Assembly: GCF_013410215.1 (NCBI RefSeq)
Contig: NZ_JACCFQ010000001.1
Location: forward strand, 1,612,001-1,676,000
From: Nesterenkonia sandarakina
GTDB taxonomy: Bacteria; Actinomycetota; Actinomycetes; Actinomycetales; Micrococcaceae
Direction: 5' to 3'
Length of the DNA: 64,000 nucleotides
The notes beneath the pieces were generated by a model. That model did no database searches. It saw nothing but the letters and a program-made list of their open reading frames with translations, and was not told the origin of the DNA. A program made the position numbers and the translations under genes. Shown in pieces: positions 17,826 through 28,200 of the stretch (within the stretch, counting starts at the first letter, position 1; every line of letters starts with the position of its first letter).

Positions 17826-19433
17826 TCAGCGGGCGCCGTCGCGGATCGTGCCGTAGTCCAGCGCAGCCCAGAAGTCCCCACGGACGTAGCGCTGCTCGGG
17901 CTCCGGGTTGTGATCGAAGGACCGCTTGCGTCCCATGTTCAGCGCCTCGGCGACGAGCCTGCGCCGATCCTGACTCTCCAGGATCCCGGCCTCCAACGCC
18001 GCCATGTCATAGCGGGCGTCCAGCTCGCCGCGCAGCCGCGCCACGGTGGCCGCATGCTTCTCCTTGCGCGCCGCGTTGTGCAGCTCATCCGGGTCCGTGG
18101 CGAGGTCGAAGAGCTGATCGGGATCACCCGGGCAGATCACGTACTTGTACTGTCCACTGATGATGCTCAGCTGCGGCCGGTAGGTGCCCTCGGCGAGGTA
18201 CTCGATGATCACCGGGCGGTCCTCGGGTCCGATCTCGCCGGCTTGCTCACCCCGGGCGATCCGCAGCACGGAATCACCGGCGGCCTTCGGCGACGGGGCG
18301 CCGGCCAGGTCCACCAGGGTCGGCATCAGGTCCAGCAGCGAGACCGGGGTCTGATGCCGGCCTCGGGGCACCAGGTGTTCTGGGCCGTAGGCGATCAGCG
18401 GCACCCGCGAGGAGCGCTCATAGGGGGACATCTTGTACCAGAGGCCCTTCTCGCCGAGCATGTCCCCGTGGTCCGCGGTCACCAGGATCACGGTGTTCTC
18501 GCTGAGCCCCAGGGAGTCCAGGCGCTCGCGGATCCGGCCCACGTGGTCATCGATGTAGCTGACCGCCGCGTAATAGGCGCGCCGGGCGTTGCGGACCTGC
18601 TCCAGGTCCGGGTAGCGCTCATCGAAGCCGCTCATCGCACGCAGCCGGTGGCTGTGCGGGTCCTCGGCGATATCGGGCACCTCGGGGTGCGCCGGGTCGG
18701 GTATCTCCACATCGGCGAACCGGTCCCAGTGCTCCTGCGGCGGCTCATAGGGGTCGTGCGGGTGGATGAAGCTGCTCACCATGAGGAACGGCTGCGCCTC
18801 CTCGCCCGCTGCGGCGGCCGCCTGGTTCGCCCGGACCCGGTCGTTGAGGTGACGCAGGGTGCGGAAGCCGACCTCGTCGTCGAAGTCCTGCTGGACCGAG
18901 GCCTGGGAGACGCCGGCGGTGAAGACCGGGTCGGCGTCGTGATACCACTGCAGCTTCTGCTCCAGCGGCAGCGTCCAGTCCGGGACCATGTCCAGGTCAG
19001 CTGGGTAGACGTCGGTGGTGAGCCGTTCTTCGAATCCATGGTGCTGGTCCGCGCCGATGAAGTGCATCCGGCCCACCAGAGCCGTGTGGTACCCGGCGAG
19101 CCGCAGCCGGTGCGCGAAGGTCGGCACCGAGGACGCGAAGTCGTCCCCGTTGTCGAAACATCCCAGCTCAGAGGGCATCACGCCGGTCATCATGGAGGCG
19201 CGGGAGGGTGCGCACAGCGGGGAGTTGCAGTAGGCACGGTCGAAGACGGCGCCCTCCTCGGCCAGGGCATCCATGTGCGGGGTCTTCGCGGCGGTGTCGC
19301 CGTAGGCGCCGAGCGCCTGGGCGGCCATCTGATCAGCCTGGATGACGACGATGTTCGGGGGTGAGACGCTGGGGGAGTGCTCCGGGGGAGACACGGTTCC
19401 GGCGCGGTGTGAGATGTTCTGATGGTCAGACAT
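17826..19433 (-). CDS. betC: Choline-sulfatase (type I sulfatase)
   Basis: Hydrolyses choline-O-sulfate to choline and sulfate, supplying choline for the osmoprotectant glycine betaine. The 535-residue protein has the sulfatase signature CAPSR (74-78) whose Cys74 must be converted to formylglycine, metal ligands in PPNIVVIQADQ, and typical choline-sulfatase stretches: LVGRMHFIGADQHHGFEERLTTD broken by variable residues, SFIHPHDPYEPP, ILVTADHGDMLGEKGLW, and a C-terminal tail with DHNPEPEQRYVRG. The ATG at 19433 is chosen because AGGAGGGA precedes it. Divergent from it is a formylglycine-generating enzyme that should mature it. The opuC transporter about 14 kb away could take up its product. 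Confidence 0.88.
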   Translation of the reverse strand: MSDHQNISHRAGTVSPPEHSPSVSPPNIVVIQADQMAAQALGAYGDTAAKTPHMDALAEEGAVFDRAYCNSPLCAPSRASMMTGVMPSELGCFDNGDDFASSVPTFAHRLRLAGYHTALVGRMHFIGADQHHGFEERLTTDVYPADLDMVPDWTLPLEQKLQWYHDADPVFTAGVSQASVQQDFDDEVGFRTLRHLNDRVRANQAAAAAGEEAQPFLMVSSFIHPHDPYEPPQEHWDRFADVEIPDPAHPEVPDIAEDPHSHRLRAMSGFDERYPDLEQVRNARRAYYAAVSYIDDHVGRIRERLDSLGLSENTVILVTADHGDMLGEKGLWYKMSPYERSSRVPLIAYGPEHLVPRGRHQTPVSLLDLMPTLVDLAGAPSPKAAGDSVLRIARGEQAGEIGPEDRPVIIEYLAEGTYRPQLSIISGQYKYVICPGDPDQLFDLATDPDELHNAARKEKHAATVARLRGELDARYDMAALEAGILESQDRRRLVAEALNMGRKRSFDHNPEPEQRYVRGDFWAALDYGTIRDGAR

Positions 19434-19586
19434 AGTGTGTCCCTCCTTCGAGATGAGCACTTGTAGGGGCAGGCTGCGCGCGTGAGTGCAGGCATCGCGC
19501 CCTGCCAGGGTACAGGTCGCCCTCTGCCGGATTTCGGGGGATCAGCGCGCCTGAAGCGAGAATCAGGAGACAGACAGGGGAGCACA
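19434..19586. promoter_or_regulatory. Divergent control region betC / formylglycine-generating enzyme
   Basis: 153 bp between two divergent starts must hold both promoters. AGGAGGGA lies just upstream of betC (minus strand) and GGGGAG just upstream of the FGE gene. An imperfect hairpin is possible between GGGGCAGG near 19466 and CCCTGCC near 19500. No BetI-like operator was identified with confidence. Confidence 0.45.
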
Positions 19587-20630
19587 ATGACCGAGGCGCA
19601 GCACCATTCCGCATCAGCGTCCTGCTGCAGTCCAGGACGCCCGGAAGCGCCGCAGGACGCACCGAAGAGCACTCCGACCATCACCCCGACAGTCACCCCG
19701 ACGACGACGCCGCCTGGCGCGCTCGAGCCGGCCGCGCGGGCCGCGCTGGTGTCCCGGCTGGCCGCCGCGGCCGGGTCACAGCTCTCACTGATTGGGTTCG
19801 CCGCGGACCGGTTCCGGATGGGCAGCGAGGACCCGCAGGCCTACTCAGAGGATGGCGAGGGCCCGGTCCGGACGGCCCGGGTGGAGGCGTTCGCGATCAG
19901 TCCCACCACGGTGACCGTGGCGGAGTTCGCCAGGTTCGTCCAGGCCACCGGTCACCTCACCGACGCGGAGCGGCACGGCGATGCGCTGGTGTTCGAAGGT
20001 CTGCTCGACCCCGCGCAGCGTGCGGCCGCGCCGGCGCCTGAGCCGTTGACCCCCTGGTGGCGGCAGGTCCGCGGCGCCGCGTGGTTCGCCCCGGAAGGTC
20101 CCGGGTCCACCGCTGTGGGACGGGAGGAGCACCCGGTGACTCAGGTGTCTCAGCGCGATGCCCAGGCCTATGCCGACTGGGTCGGCGCCCGGCTGCCCAC
20201 GGAGACGGAGTGGGAGTATGCCGCCCGCGGCGGACTGGATCAGCAGCCGTATCCCTGGGGATCAGAGCGTGACCCGGAGGGTCGGCGCCGGATGAACATC
20301 TTCCCCGGCGAGTTTCCGCAAGGCGTGGTCGGGGAGGTGGGCACCTGTGCGGCGAAGTCTTTCGAGCCCAACGGGTATGGGCTCTACAACACCACTGGCA
20401 ATGTCTGGGAGTGGACCGCCTCGGGGTTCACCGGCGGTGATGCGGCAGCGCCGGGGGCCTCCGGTGCTGCCCGTTCGGGATCTGATCCGGTGCTGCGCGG
20501 GGGCTCCTATATGTGCCACAGCTCGTACTGCCGGCGCTACCGGACCTCGGCTCGGACCTGCGCCTCGGCGGAGACCTCCCTGGGTCACACTGGATTCCGG
20601 CTGGCGTTCACACCGGCCAGGCCGGACTGA
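19587..20630 (+). CDS. Formylglycine-generating enzyme (sulfatase-maturating, copper oxidase type)
   Basis: Oxidises the active-site cysteine of sulfatases to C-alpha-formylglycine using oxygen. The 347-residue protein contains the FGE-sulfatase fold pattern (FRMGSEDPQAYSEDGEGP, ISPTTVTVAEFARFV, RLPTETEWEYAARGG, NVWEWTASGF). The copper-binding catalytic pair Cys310 and Cys315 lies in GGSYMCHSSYCRRYR, followed by GHTGFRLA. ATG 19587 follows GGGGAG. The N terminus carries CSPGR (residues 14-18), itself fitting the CxPxR substrate motif. It is divergent from betC, its obvious client. The 3' end overlaps the convergent exonuclease gene by 23 bp. Confidence 0.9.
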   Translation: MTEAQHHSASASCCSPGRPEAPQDAPKSTPTITPTVTPTTTPPGALEPAARAALVSRLAAAAGSQLSLIGFAADRFRMGSEDPQAYSEDGEGPVRTARVEAFAISPTTVTVAEFARFVQATGHLTDAERHGDALVFEGLLDPAQRAAAPAPEPLTPWWRQVRGAAWFAPEGPGSTAVGREEHPVTQVSQRDAQAYADWVGARLPTETEWEYAARGGLDQQPYPWGSERDPEGRRRMNIFPGEFPQGVVGEVGTCAAKSFEPNGYGLYNTTGNVWEWTASGFTGGDAAAPGASGAARSGSDPVLRGGSYMCHSSYCRRYRTSARTCASAETSLGHTGFRLAFTPARPD

Positions 20631-21420
20631 CCACAGCGTCGGGGCGGGTGCGCCGCAGGTACTCCTGCAGGTCCGCGGCCTGCCCGACCTTCCAGCCGGC
20701 CTGGAGCCGGTGCAGCTCGGGAGCGGGGATCTGAAGCTGCGGGAATCGTTCCGCCTGGGCGCAGGCCACTTCCACGGCCGCCCAGGCGTCGGGTGCCGCC
20801 GAGTGCGCGGCGTCGAGCTCGACCTGATAGTGCAGGCACATCTGGCTCAGCGTGCGCTTGCCGCGGCGGTACTTGTCCACCTGCTTATCGATCACCAGCG
20901 GGTCGATGACCGCCACCGGCTCGGTGAACTCCACCCCGTGGCGCAGCGCCTCCTGCTGCAGCACGGTGAAGTCATACGGGGCGTTCATCACGACCACTGC
21001 GCTGCCAGCGGCGAACTCTTGTGCGAGGGCGGTGGTGATCTGGGCGACTGCTTCGGCAGCTGGCTGACCGTTGGCCTGGGCGTACTCGGTGGAGATGCCG
21101 TGGATCGCGGTGGTCTCGGCCGGGATCTCCACCCCGGGATCTACCAGCCATTCCCGGGTCCGCACGGGATTCCCGGCGGCAGCCGACGACGCGACCGCAC
21201 CGGACTCGGCCACACCGGGTTCGGCCACGGTCCCGGCCCCGGTCCCGGCCACAGGCTCGACGCCGACCTCTGTGTCATCGAAGATCACCAGTGCCGCGGA
21301 GACGATCCTCGCCACCCGCGGGTCCCGGGAGGTGGTCTCCAGGTCGAAGCCGACCCTGCGGCGGGTATGCCAGGACTCGCTGCTGGGGGTGATCTCGAAG
21401 AGGGTGGGGGTCTCGGCCAT
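20608..21420 (-). CDS. DnaQ-like 3'-5' exonuclease (DEDD family)
   Basis: 270-residue DEDD-superfamily nuclease related to the DNA polymerase III epsilon subunit. Exo I is FDLETTS (Asp26, Glu28), Exo II is NAPYDFTVLQQEA, and Exo III has the DEDDh form HSAAPDAWAAVEVA. An Ala/Gly/Val-rich insertion follows the first motif. The C-terminal part (LHRLQAGWKVGQAADLQEYLRR) is conserved in actinobacterial stand-alone members of this family. It is divergent from adnA, a break-processing gene, which suggests but does not prove a repair role. Confidence 0.85.
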   Translation of the reverse strand: MAETPTLFEITPSSESWHTRRRVGFDLETTSRDPRVARIVSAALVIFDDTEVGVEPVAGTGAGTVAEPGVAESGAVASSAAAGNPVRTREWLVDPGVEIPAETTAIHGISTEYAQANGQPAAEAVAQITTALAQEFAAGSAVVVMNAPYDFTVLQQEALRHGVEFTEPVAVIDPLVIDKQVDKYRRGKRTLSQMCLHYQVELDAAHSAAPDAWAAVEVACAQAERFPQLQIPAPELHRLQAGWKVGQAADLQEYLRRTRPDAVVSPAWPV

Positions 21421-21527
21421 GGCACTACGGTAGCGCGCGGGTGGGACATGGCCGTGGACGTCACCCTGCGCCGCTGAGCGCCGGTGTCCCGCGGCTGCAC
21501 CAGGTCATGTCCGGGGGCTCTGATTGA

Positions 21528-24500
21528 ATGATCCTCATGGAGTTCGATCAGTCCCAGCATCAGCTGCTCGCCGCCGCGCAGCGGCCCGGACATGGGCCGA
21601 TCCTGAGCTTCGGCGGTCCCGGCAGCGGCAAGTCGAGCCTGGCCGCCGAGCTTGCGCTGCGTCATCTCGAGTCCGGACAGGACTCCTCCCGGTTGCTGCT
21701 GCTTTCACCGACCCGCGCCACCTCGGCGGTGCTGCGCGATCAGGTCGAGGCGGGCTGGGCTCTGCGGGACACCAGTTCAAGGGGCGGCTCGCTCTCGGAA
21801 CAGCCCTCCCGGTCCTTCGCCTCCTATGCCTTCTGGCTGCTCGGGGAGGCCCGGCGCCGGGAGATCCTCTCCTTCACCGCGCGCCGTCCCCGGCTGCTCT
21901 CCGGAGCAGAGCAGGACAGCATCATCCGTGAGCTGCTCGCCACCGATCCTGCCAGCGGGCTGCCGCCGCTGAACTGGCCATCCTCGCTGCAGGAGGCCGC
22001 CGGCACCGATGGGTTCCGCAAGGAGATCCGCGAGCTCTTCGACCGCGCGGCCGAATACGGGGTCTCACCCGAGCAGCTGCGCGGCCTGGCCGAACAGTGC
22101 CGACGTCCGGAATGGGCGGCCGCAGCAGAGCTCTACCAGCGCTACCGTGAGGACCTCGACGCCGGCGCCAACGCCGATGCCTTCGACCCGGCCGGACTGA
22201 TCAACGAGGCCTGTAATCTCCTCGAGGAGAACCCCGAGTTCCTGGAGACCGAACGCCAGCGGCTGCGCCGCATCATCGTCGATGACCTCCAGGAGGCCAC
22301 CCCCTCGGTCTACCGGCTGCTGCGCCTGATCGGAGCCGGCGCCGACGTGCTGGCCTTCGCCAGCCCGGAGACCGCTGTGCAGGGCTTCCGGGGCGCGCGC
22401 CCGGACAAGCTGCGCAGCTGGACCGTGGCCCCCCGCCGGGTCACCGCCGAGTCCGTGCTCGGGCTGAACCCCGAGACCGACGCCGAGATCGCGGGCATCG
22501 TCCGGCGCAGCATCTCCGGGGCCATGACCCCGGATCCCCACGGCGGGCTGCCCGGGGCCGAGCCCAGCGTGAGGGTGTTGGAGGGCAATCACCGGATCAG
22601 TCCCACCGTGGGCCGGGCCTACGCCCGGGCCCTGCGCCGGATCGCCCCGGTGGGACCTCAGCAGCCCAGGCAGCGCTGGCTGCAGCTGCTGAGCGCGCAG
22701 CCCGCCCCGGAACCCCAGCAGCCGGCAGCGGACTCCCCAGCCTCCGCTGCCGCACCCCAGGATCCCGCGTCCGGGCCCCCCGCCTCCGCTGCCGAACCCC
22801 AGGACCCCGCCGAACCCCAGGACCCCGCCGAACCCCAGGACCCCGCCGCACCTCAGGACCCCGCGACAGAAGACAACGGATCCTGCGCGGTGGAGATCGT
22901 GCCGGGAGACTACCTCGCCGAACAGTTCGTCCTGCAGGAGGTCTTGGACCGGCACCACCGGCACGGGGTGCCCTTCGATCAGATCGCGGTCATCGCCCGC
23001 AACGGTGCACTGCTCAAACGCCTGGTGCGGATGTTCCAGACCCAGGGTGTCCCGGTGCGCCAATCCATGAGCGATGTGATCCTCAACCAGGAGCCTGCGG
23101 TGGCGCCGCTGCTGCGGGCGCTGCACCTGGTGACCGCCCCACCGGAACCTGACACCGAGCATCCCGTGCCGCTGCCAGAGGTGCTCGCGCTGCTGACCAG
23201 CCGGTACGGGGAGACCGACTCGATGACCCTGCGCAGCCTGCGCCAGGTGCTGCGCAGCCAGGAACGCCGCCGGCTGCGCGCATTGGCAGACCCTGCTGAG
23301 CCGCGAAGCTCCGATGAGCTGTTGGTCGCCGCGGCGAACAACGCGGCGGACCCGGTGTTCGAAGAAGTCCGCGCCCAGGCCCGCTTCCAGCACCTGACCC
23401 GCGGGCTGGAGCGGGTCGCCGCGATGCTCGCCGCCGGACACGCCGCCGCGGGCCCCTCCAGCGGACCCGAGGAGCTGCTCTGGGAGATCTGGAACGCCGC
23501 CGGGGTCAGCCGCCACTGGGCCGGGCTGACCCGCTGGGCCAGCGCCGAAGGACGCCGCGCCGACCACGACCTCGATGCGGTCATGGCACTCTTCCAGGCC
23601 GCGGAACGCTTCTCCGACCAAAACCCGGGAGCCTCGGCCATCGCGTTCGTGGACCACATCGAACGTCTGGAACTGCCGATGGACACCCTGGCGAAGACGT
23701 CTTCGGCCGACGTCGCCATCGAGGTCCTCACCCCCGCCAGCGCGGCGGGGCGTGAATTCGACACCGTGATCCTCACCGGACTCCAGGAAGGCGCGTGGCC
23801 GAACCTGAATCCGCGCGGGCAGCTGCTGGGCAGCGGACACCTGGTCGACGTCGTGGAGGGTCGCGCCGAGGCTGCGGCGCAGTCCTTGCTGGTGAAACGT
23901 ATGAACGTGCTCCAGGACGAGTACCGGCTCTTCGCCTCTGCGGTCTCCCGCGCCAAGAACCGGCTCTACGCGGTGGCCGTGCACGCCCAGGAGGAGAGCC
24001 CTTCGATGCTCCTGGACCTGGTGGTGCCTCCCGGGGAGCGCGAGGCCCGCAGCGGCGCCATTCCACGTCCGATCACCGCCCACCGGCTGATCGCCGAGCT
24101 GCGCCGTCACCTGGAGATCAGCATCCAGTCCCAGCTCGACGACGACGCCGGATCCCGCCTCCCCGAATCCGGCGCCGCCGCGTTGAGCGCCCCGGCGTCC
24201 AGCGGGGCGGAGTCCTCCAGCGATCAGGCGACCGAGACCCAGCGCCAGGCGGCAGCCCGCGCGCTGGCCGTGCTCGCCGAGGGTGGACTCATCGGAGCCG
24301 AGCCCGGCACCTGGTGGGGTCTGCCCGAACTCAGCACCTCGGCACCGCTGCTGGAGCCCGAGGAGCCGGTCCGGGTCTCTCCCTCCTCGGTGCAGAGCGC
24401 CGTGGACTCGCCCCTGCAGTGGTTCACCGGTGCGGCCGGAGGCGTCGAGGCCACCGACTTCAGCCGGATGCTGGGCTCGCTGATCCATGAGATCGCTGAG

Positions 24501-25250
24501 CACCATCCCGCGGAGACCGACCGCGAGGTGCTCACCGCGGAGCTCGACGCACGCTGGGACAGCCTGGGACGTGAAGCCGGGTGGGAGACCGAGAAGGACC
24601 GCTCCCGCGCCCGGGTGATGCTCAAGAAGCTCGCCGGGTACTTCGGCCACGTCCAGGGCCAGGGCCGTGCGGTGATCGCCCGCGAGCTGCAGGTCGAAGC
24701 CAGCCTGGAGGTCCCGCTGCCGCCGGACGAACCAGGTGGGGCACCTCAGACACGGTCCGTGGAGATCCGCGGCGTGATCGACCGGGTGGAACGCACCGAG
24801 GCCGGCGAGCTCTTCGTCATCGACCTGAAGACCGGCCGCCACAAACCCGCCCAGATCGAGATCCCGACTCACGGGCAGCTGGGCTCCTACCAGCTGCTGG
24901 TCGCCCTCGGCGCGGTGGACCGTGCCCTGCACGAAGCCCAGAACGCAGCACCGGCGGCAGAGGATGCCCAGCCAGTTGGCGGCGCAGCCCCCGGGCAGGA
25001 CGTTCCCGTGGCGTCTCCGGGGTCAGGTGCTGCGCTGCTGCACGTCGGAACCACTGTGGCCAAGACCGACCTGCAGAGACAAGAGCCGCTCACGGCGGAG
25101 GACACCTGGCCGCTGGAACAGCTCACCCAGGCCGCCCAGGTGATGAGCGGCAGCGTCTTTGCGGCCTACCACTCACCCAATCAACAGCGTTGCCTGGTCG
25201 GCTCGCTCTGCCCGCTCTGCGAGAACACGAAACAGGTGACCCAGCCATGA
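21528..25250 (+). CDS. adnA: AdnA subunit of the actinobacterial AdnAB helicase-nuclease (UvrD-like with C-terminal RecB-type nuclease)
   Basis: Part of the heterodimer that resects DNA double-strand breaks in Actinobacteria lacking canonical RecBCD use. 1240 residues: UvrD-type ATPase with Walker A GGPGSGKSS (29-37), a motif II that reads IIVDDLQEA rather than the usual DExQD, a long Pro/Gln/Asp linker with three EPQDPA repeats (about 420-445), and a C-terminal PD-(D/E)XK nuclease with IDLKTGR (Asp1099, Lys1101) and QLGSYQL. The last residues carry three cysteines (CLVGSLCPLC), reminiscent of the Fe-S staple of AddB-type nucleases. ATG 21528 is used; 21537 is an alternative. Its stop overlaps adnB by 4 bp. 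Confidence 0.92.
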   Translation: MILMEFDQSQHQLLAAAQRPGHGPILSFGGPGSGKSSLAAELALRHLESGQDSSRLLLLSPTRATSAVLRDQVEAGWALRDTSSRGGSLSEQPSRSFASYAFWLLGEARRREILSFTARRPRLLSGAEQDSIIRELLATDPASGLPPLNWPSSLQEAAGTDGFRKEIRELFDRAAEYGVSPEQLRGLAEQCRRPEWAAAAELYQRYREDLDAGANADAFDPAGLINEACNLLEENPEFLETERQRLRRIIVDDLQEATPSVYRLLRLIGAGADVLAFASPETAVQGFRGARPDKLRSWTVAPRRVTAESVLGLNPETDAEIAGIVRRSISGAMTPDPHGGLPGAEPSVRVLEGNHRISPTVGRAYARALRRIAPVGPQQPRQRWLQLLSAQPAPEPQQPAADSPASAAAPQDPASGPPASAAEPQDPAEPQDPAEPQDPAAPQDPATEDNGSCAVEIVPGDYLAEQFVLQEVLDRHHRHGVPFDQIAVIARNGALLKRLVRMFQTQGVPVRQSMSDVILNQEPAVAPLLRALHLVTAPPEPDTEHPVPLPEVLALLTSRYGETDSMTLRSLRQVLRSQERRRLRALADPAEPRSSDELLVAAANNAADPVFEEVRAQARFQHLTRGLERVAAMLAAGHAAAGPSSGPEELLWEIWNAAGVSRHWAGLTRWASAEGRRADHDLDAVMALFQAAERFSDQNPGASAIAFVDHIERLELPMDTLAKTSSADVAIEVLTPASAAGREFDTVILTGLQEGAWPNLNPRGQLLGSGHLVDVVEGRAEAAAQSLLVKRMNVLQDEYRLFASAVSRAKNRLYAVAVHAQEESPSMLLDLVVPPGEREARSGAIPRPITAHRLIAELRRHLEISIQSQLDDDAGSRLPESGAAALSAPASSGAESSSDQATETQRQAAARALAVLAEGGLIGAEPGTWWGLPELSTSAPLLEPEEPVRVSPSSVQSAVDSPLQWFTGAAGGVEATDFSRMLGSLIHEIAEHHPAETDREVLTAELDARWDSLGREAGWETEKDRSRARVMLKKLAGYFGHVQGQGRAVIARELQVEASLEVPLPPDEPGGAPQTRSVEIRGVIDRVERTEAGELFVIDLKTGRHKPAQIEIPTHGQLGSYQLLVALGAVDRALHEAQNAAPAAEDAQPVGGAAPGQDVPVASPGSGAALLHVGTTVAKTDLQRQEPLTAEDTWPLEQLTQAAQVMSGSVFAAYHSPNQQRCLVGSLCPLCENTKQVTQP

Positions 25251-28200
25251 CGGCCCTGCAGACCATGCGCTACAGCGCCCGAGACATCGCCGACGCGCTT
25301 CAGCGAGACACGCCCGCCGAGGACCGGAAGTACCCCACCGCCGAACAGCAGGCCGTCATCGAATCCGGGCTGGACCCGATGCTCGTCGTCGCCGGCGCCG
25401 GGTCGGGCAAGACCGCCACGATGGCCGACCGGGTGGTCTGGCTGGTGGCCAACGGGATCGTGCGTCCAGATCAGATCCTTGGCGTCACCTTCACCAAGAA
25501 GGCCGCCGGTGAGCTGCGCGAGCGGATCACCCGGAAGCTGGAGCAGCTGCTGGAGGCCGAGCTGATCTCCCCGGCCGATGTGGTGCCCGTGGAGGTCTCC
25601 GACACCGTAGAGCACGCCGACATCTCCGAGCTGCTCGCCCCCGCGGTCTCCACCTATCACTCCTATGCGAACACCCTGGTGACCGAGTACGGCCTGCAGA
25701 TCGGCTTGGAGCCCGAGACTCAGCTCATCGGCGAGGCCAAGGCCTGGCAGCTGGTTCATCGCCTGGTCAGCGCCTATGACCGGGCCGAGGTGTGGGTGGA
25801 GGCCGAGCAGTCGGCAGGGAACCTGGCCGGGTATGTGATGCGCCTGGCGGGGGACTGCGCCGAGCACCTGCAGTCCCCAGAGGCGGTAGAGGCCCACCTC
25901 GACGTCGAGCTGGCCCGGGTGGATGCCTGGGAACAGGCAGGTGCTGAGCTCAAGGGCAAGCAGATCGATCTGGTTCGGGCGCTGCGGGTGCGCCGGGAGA
26001 TGGCCGAACTGGTCCGCCGCTATCAGGAGAAGAAGCTCACCGACGGGCTGATGGACTACGGGGACCTGCTGCGCTTCGCCGCGCAGATCGCGCAGGACGT
26101 GCCCAGCGCGGGGGAGGCCGAGCGGGAGAAGTACAAGGTGGTGCTGCTCGACGAGTTCCAGGACACCTCCTACGCCCAGCTTGCGCTCTTCAGCAGCCTC
26201 TACGGCGCCGGAGGCTCCGGCGGCGGGATGGGCCACGCGGTCACCGCGGTCGGGGACCCCAACCAGTCGATCTACGGGTTCCGCGGCGCCTCCGCCGGGC
26301 AGCTCTTCGACTTCCCGCAGTCCTTCCCCGCGGTGGACCCCGACACCGACCAGCGCCGACCCGCCGCGCTGCTCCAGCTCACCAAGGCCTGGCGCAACGG
26401 GGAACGGATCCTCGACGTCGCGAACCGGCTGGTCGCGCCCTTCGCGCCGGACGCCGCAGACTCACTGGACAAGCCGTGGCGGGCGCATAACGCGCACCTA
26501 CGAGGACAGCTGAAGCCGCTGAGCCCACCCGACGGCGCCCACACCGGCAGGGTGCGCTATGGCTGGTACACCTCGGATATCGAGGAATCCCAGGCAATCA
26601 CCGAACAACTCAGTGCGGCGCTGCGCCCCGATGCGCAGCGCGCCCCAGAATCTGAGGCCCCGAGCTGCGCGGTGCTCGCCAGGACCCGCGCCCAACTGGA
26701 GACCATCGCCGAGCAGCTGCGCCTGGCCGGGCTGGACTATGAGCTGGTCGGGCTCTCCGGGTTGCTGAGCACCCCCGAGGTCGCCGAGGTGCTCGCCTAC
26801 CTGCGCGTCATCGCCGACCCCGGCCGTTCCGACGCGCTGATCCGGATTCTCGCCGGGGCCCGGTATCGGATCGGCCCGCGTGACCTGCTGCAGCTGCAGC
26901 GCTCCGCGCGCGACCTCGAGGGCCTGCGGCTTCGCGCACCTATCACCGAGCCGCACGAGGGCAGCGCGCAGTCCGGAGAGGACGCGACGTCGGCCGGCGC
27001 GGGTGGGCCTGCGGACGCCGAGGACCGGTATGAGTCCACCGAACTGGAGATGGACGAACGTGCCTCTTTGGTCGAGGCGCTGGAACGGCTCAAAGACTCG
27101 CCAGACCACGCCGAGCAGCTGGGGCTCTCTGCAGAGGGGCACCGCCGGCTGGTCCTGGCCAAGGAGCAGATCCGCCGGCTGCGGCAGTGGGCCACCCTGG
27201 ACCTGGGCGTGTTGATCCAGCGCATCGTCAGTGACACCGGGCTCGACATTGAGGTCGCCGCACGGCCCTGGGAGGAACAGCACCATGCCGCTCGGCAGTT
27301 GGACGCGTTGATCGATCAGGCCGAGAGCTACGCGGCCACCGAGACCACCCCGGACCTGCGCAGCTTCCTGGACTGGCTGGATGCGGCGGAGGAGAAGGAA
27401 CGCGGCCTGGAACAAGCCGATGTGGAACCGACCCCCGGGGCGATCCAACTGATGACCATCCATGCCTCCAAGGGACTGGAATGGGACGTGGTCGCTGTGG
27501 CGGGGCTGCGCGAGGACAAGTTCCCCAGCGCAAAGGCTGACCGGTGGACCGGCAGCAACGGGATGCTGCCGGCCCGGCTGCGCGGAGATCGCCGCAGCAT
27601 CCCGCAGTGGGAGTCCGAGCAGCCCGATCTGCGCTCCTGGGCTGTCTCGGCAGGGATAGGCAGCTGGAAGCAGTTCACCGAGGACAACCGGGTCTTCACC
27701 CAAGACGTGAAGGACTTCAGCCGGGAGGAGGAACGACGCCTGGCCTACGTCGCGGTGACGCGAGCCAAGAAGTTGCTGCTGTGCACCGGTGCCTGCTTCT
27801 ACGGCACTTCCGCCGGCAAGGATCCCTCGGAGTTCCTCGAGGAGATCCGCGCGGTGGCCGATGGTCTTGGCGACGCGGCGGCGGCATTGGAGTGGGCAGA
27901 GGTCCCCGATATGAAGGCCAACCCGGTGGGCAACGATCTCTTCGGCGCCCAGTGGCCCTATGACCCGCTGGCTCCGCTGTCGATCGGCCGCTATCGCCGG
28001 CAGGTCCATGAGGGCGAGCAGACCGCGTTGCCGCAGATCAACACCGTGGAGGCTCCAAAGGTCCAGCCCGGTCGCCGGGCTGCGCTGACCCGGGCCGCCG
28101 CTCTGGTGGAGCATGCCATCACCGACCGTGCGCAGTCTGCCGCGACATCCGCCGAGGCCGGCTCGGAGGCTTCACCGCTGACTCCCTGGGAGCAGGAGGC

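Noticed and set aside
22065-24932. Very long open frame antisense to adnA
   Set aside because: Protein is Gly/Arg/His/Gln-rich without recognisable domains; it is the expected antisense shadow of a high-GC gene.
24581-25246. In-frame upstream extension of adnB
   Set aside because: The extension is Arg/Pro/Gly-rich, lies entirely inside adnA in another frame, and the ATGA overlap gives a natural start at 25247.
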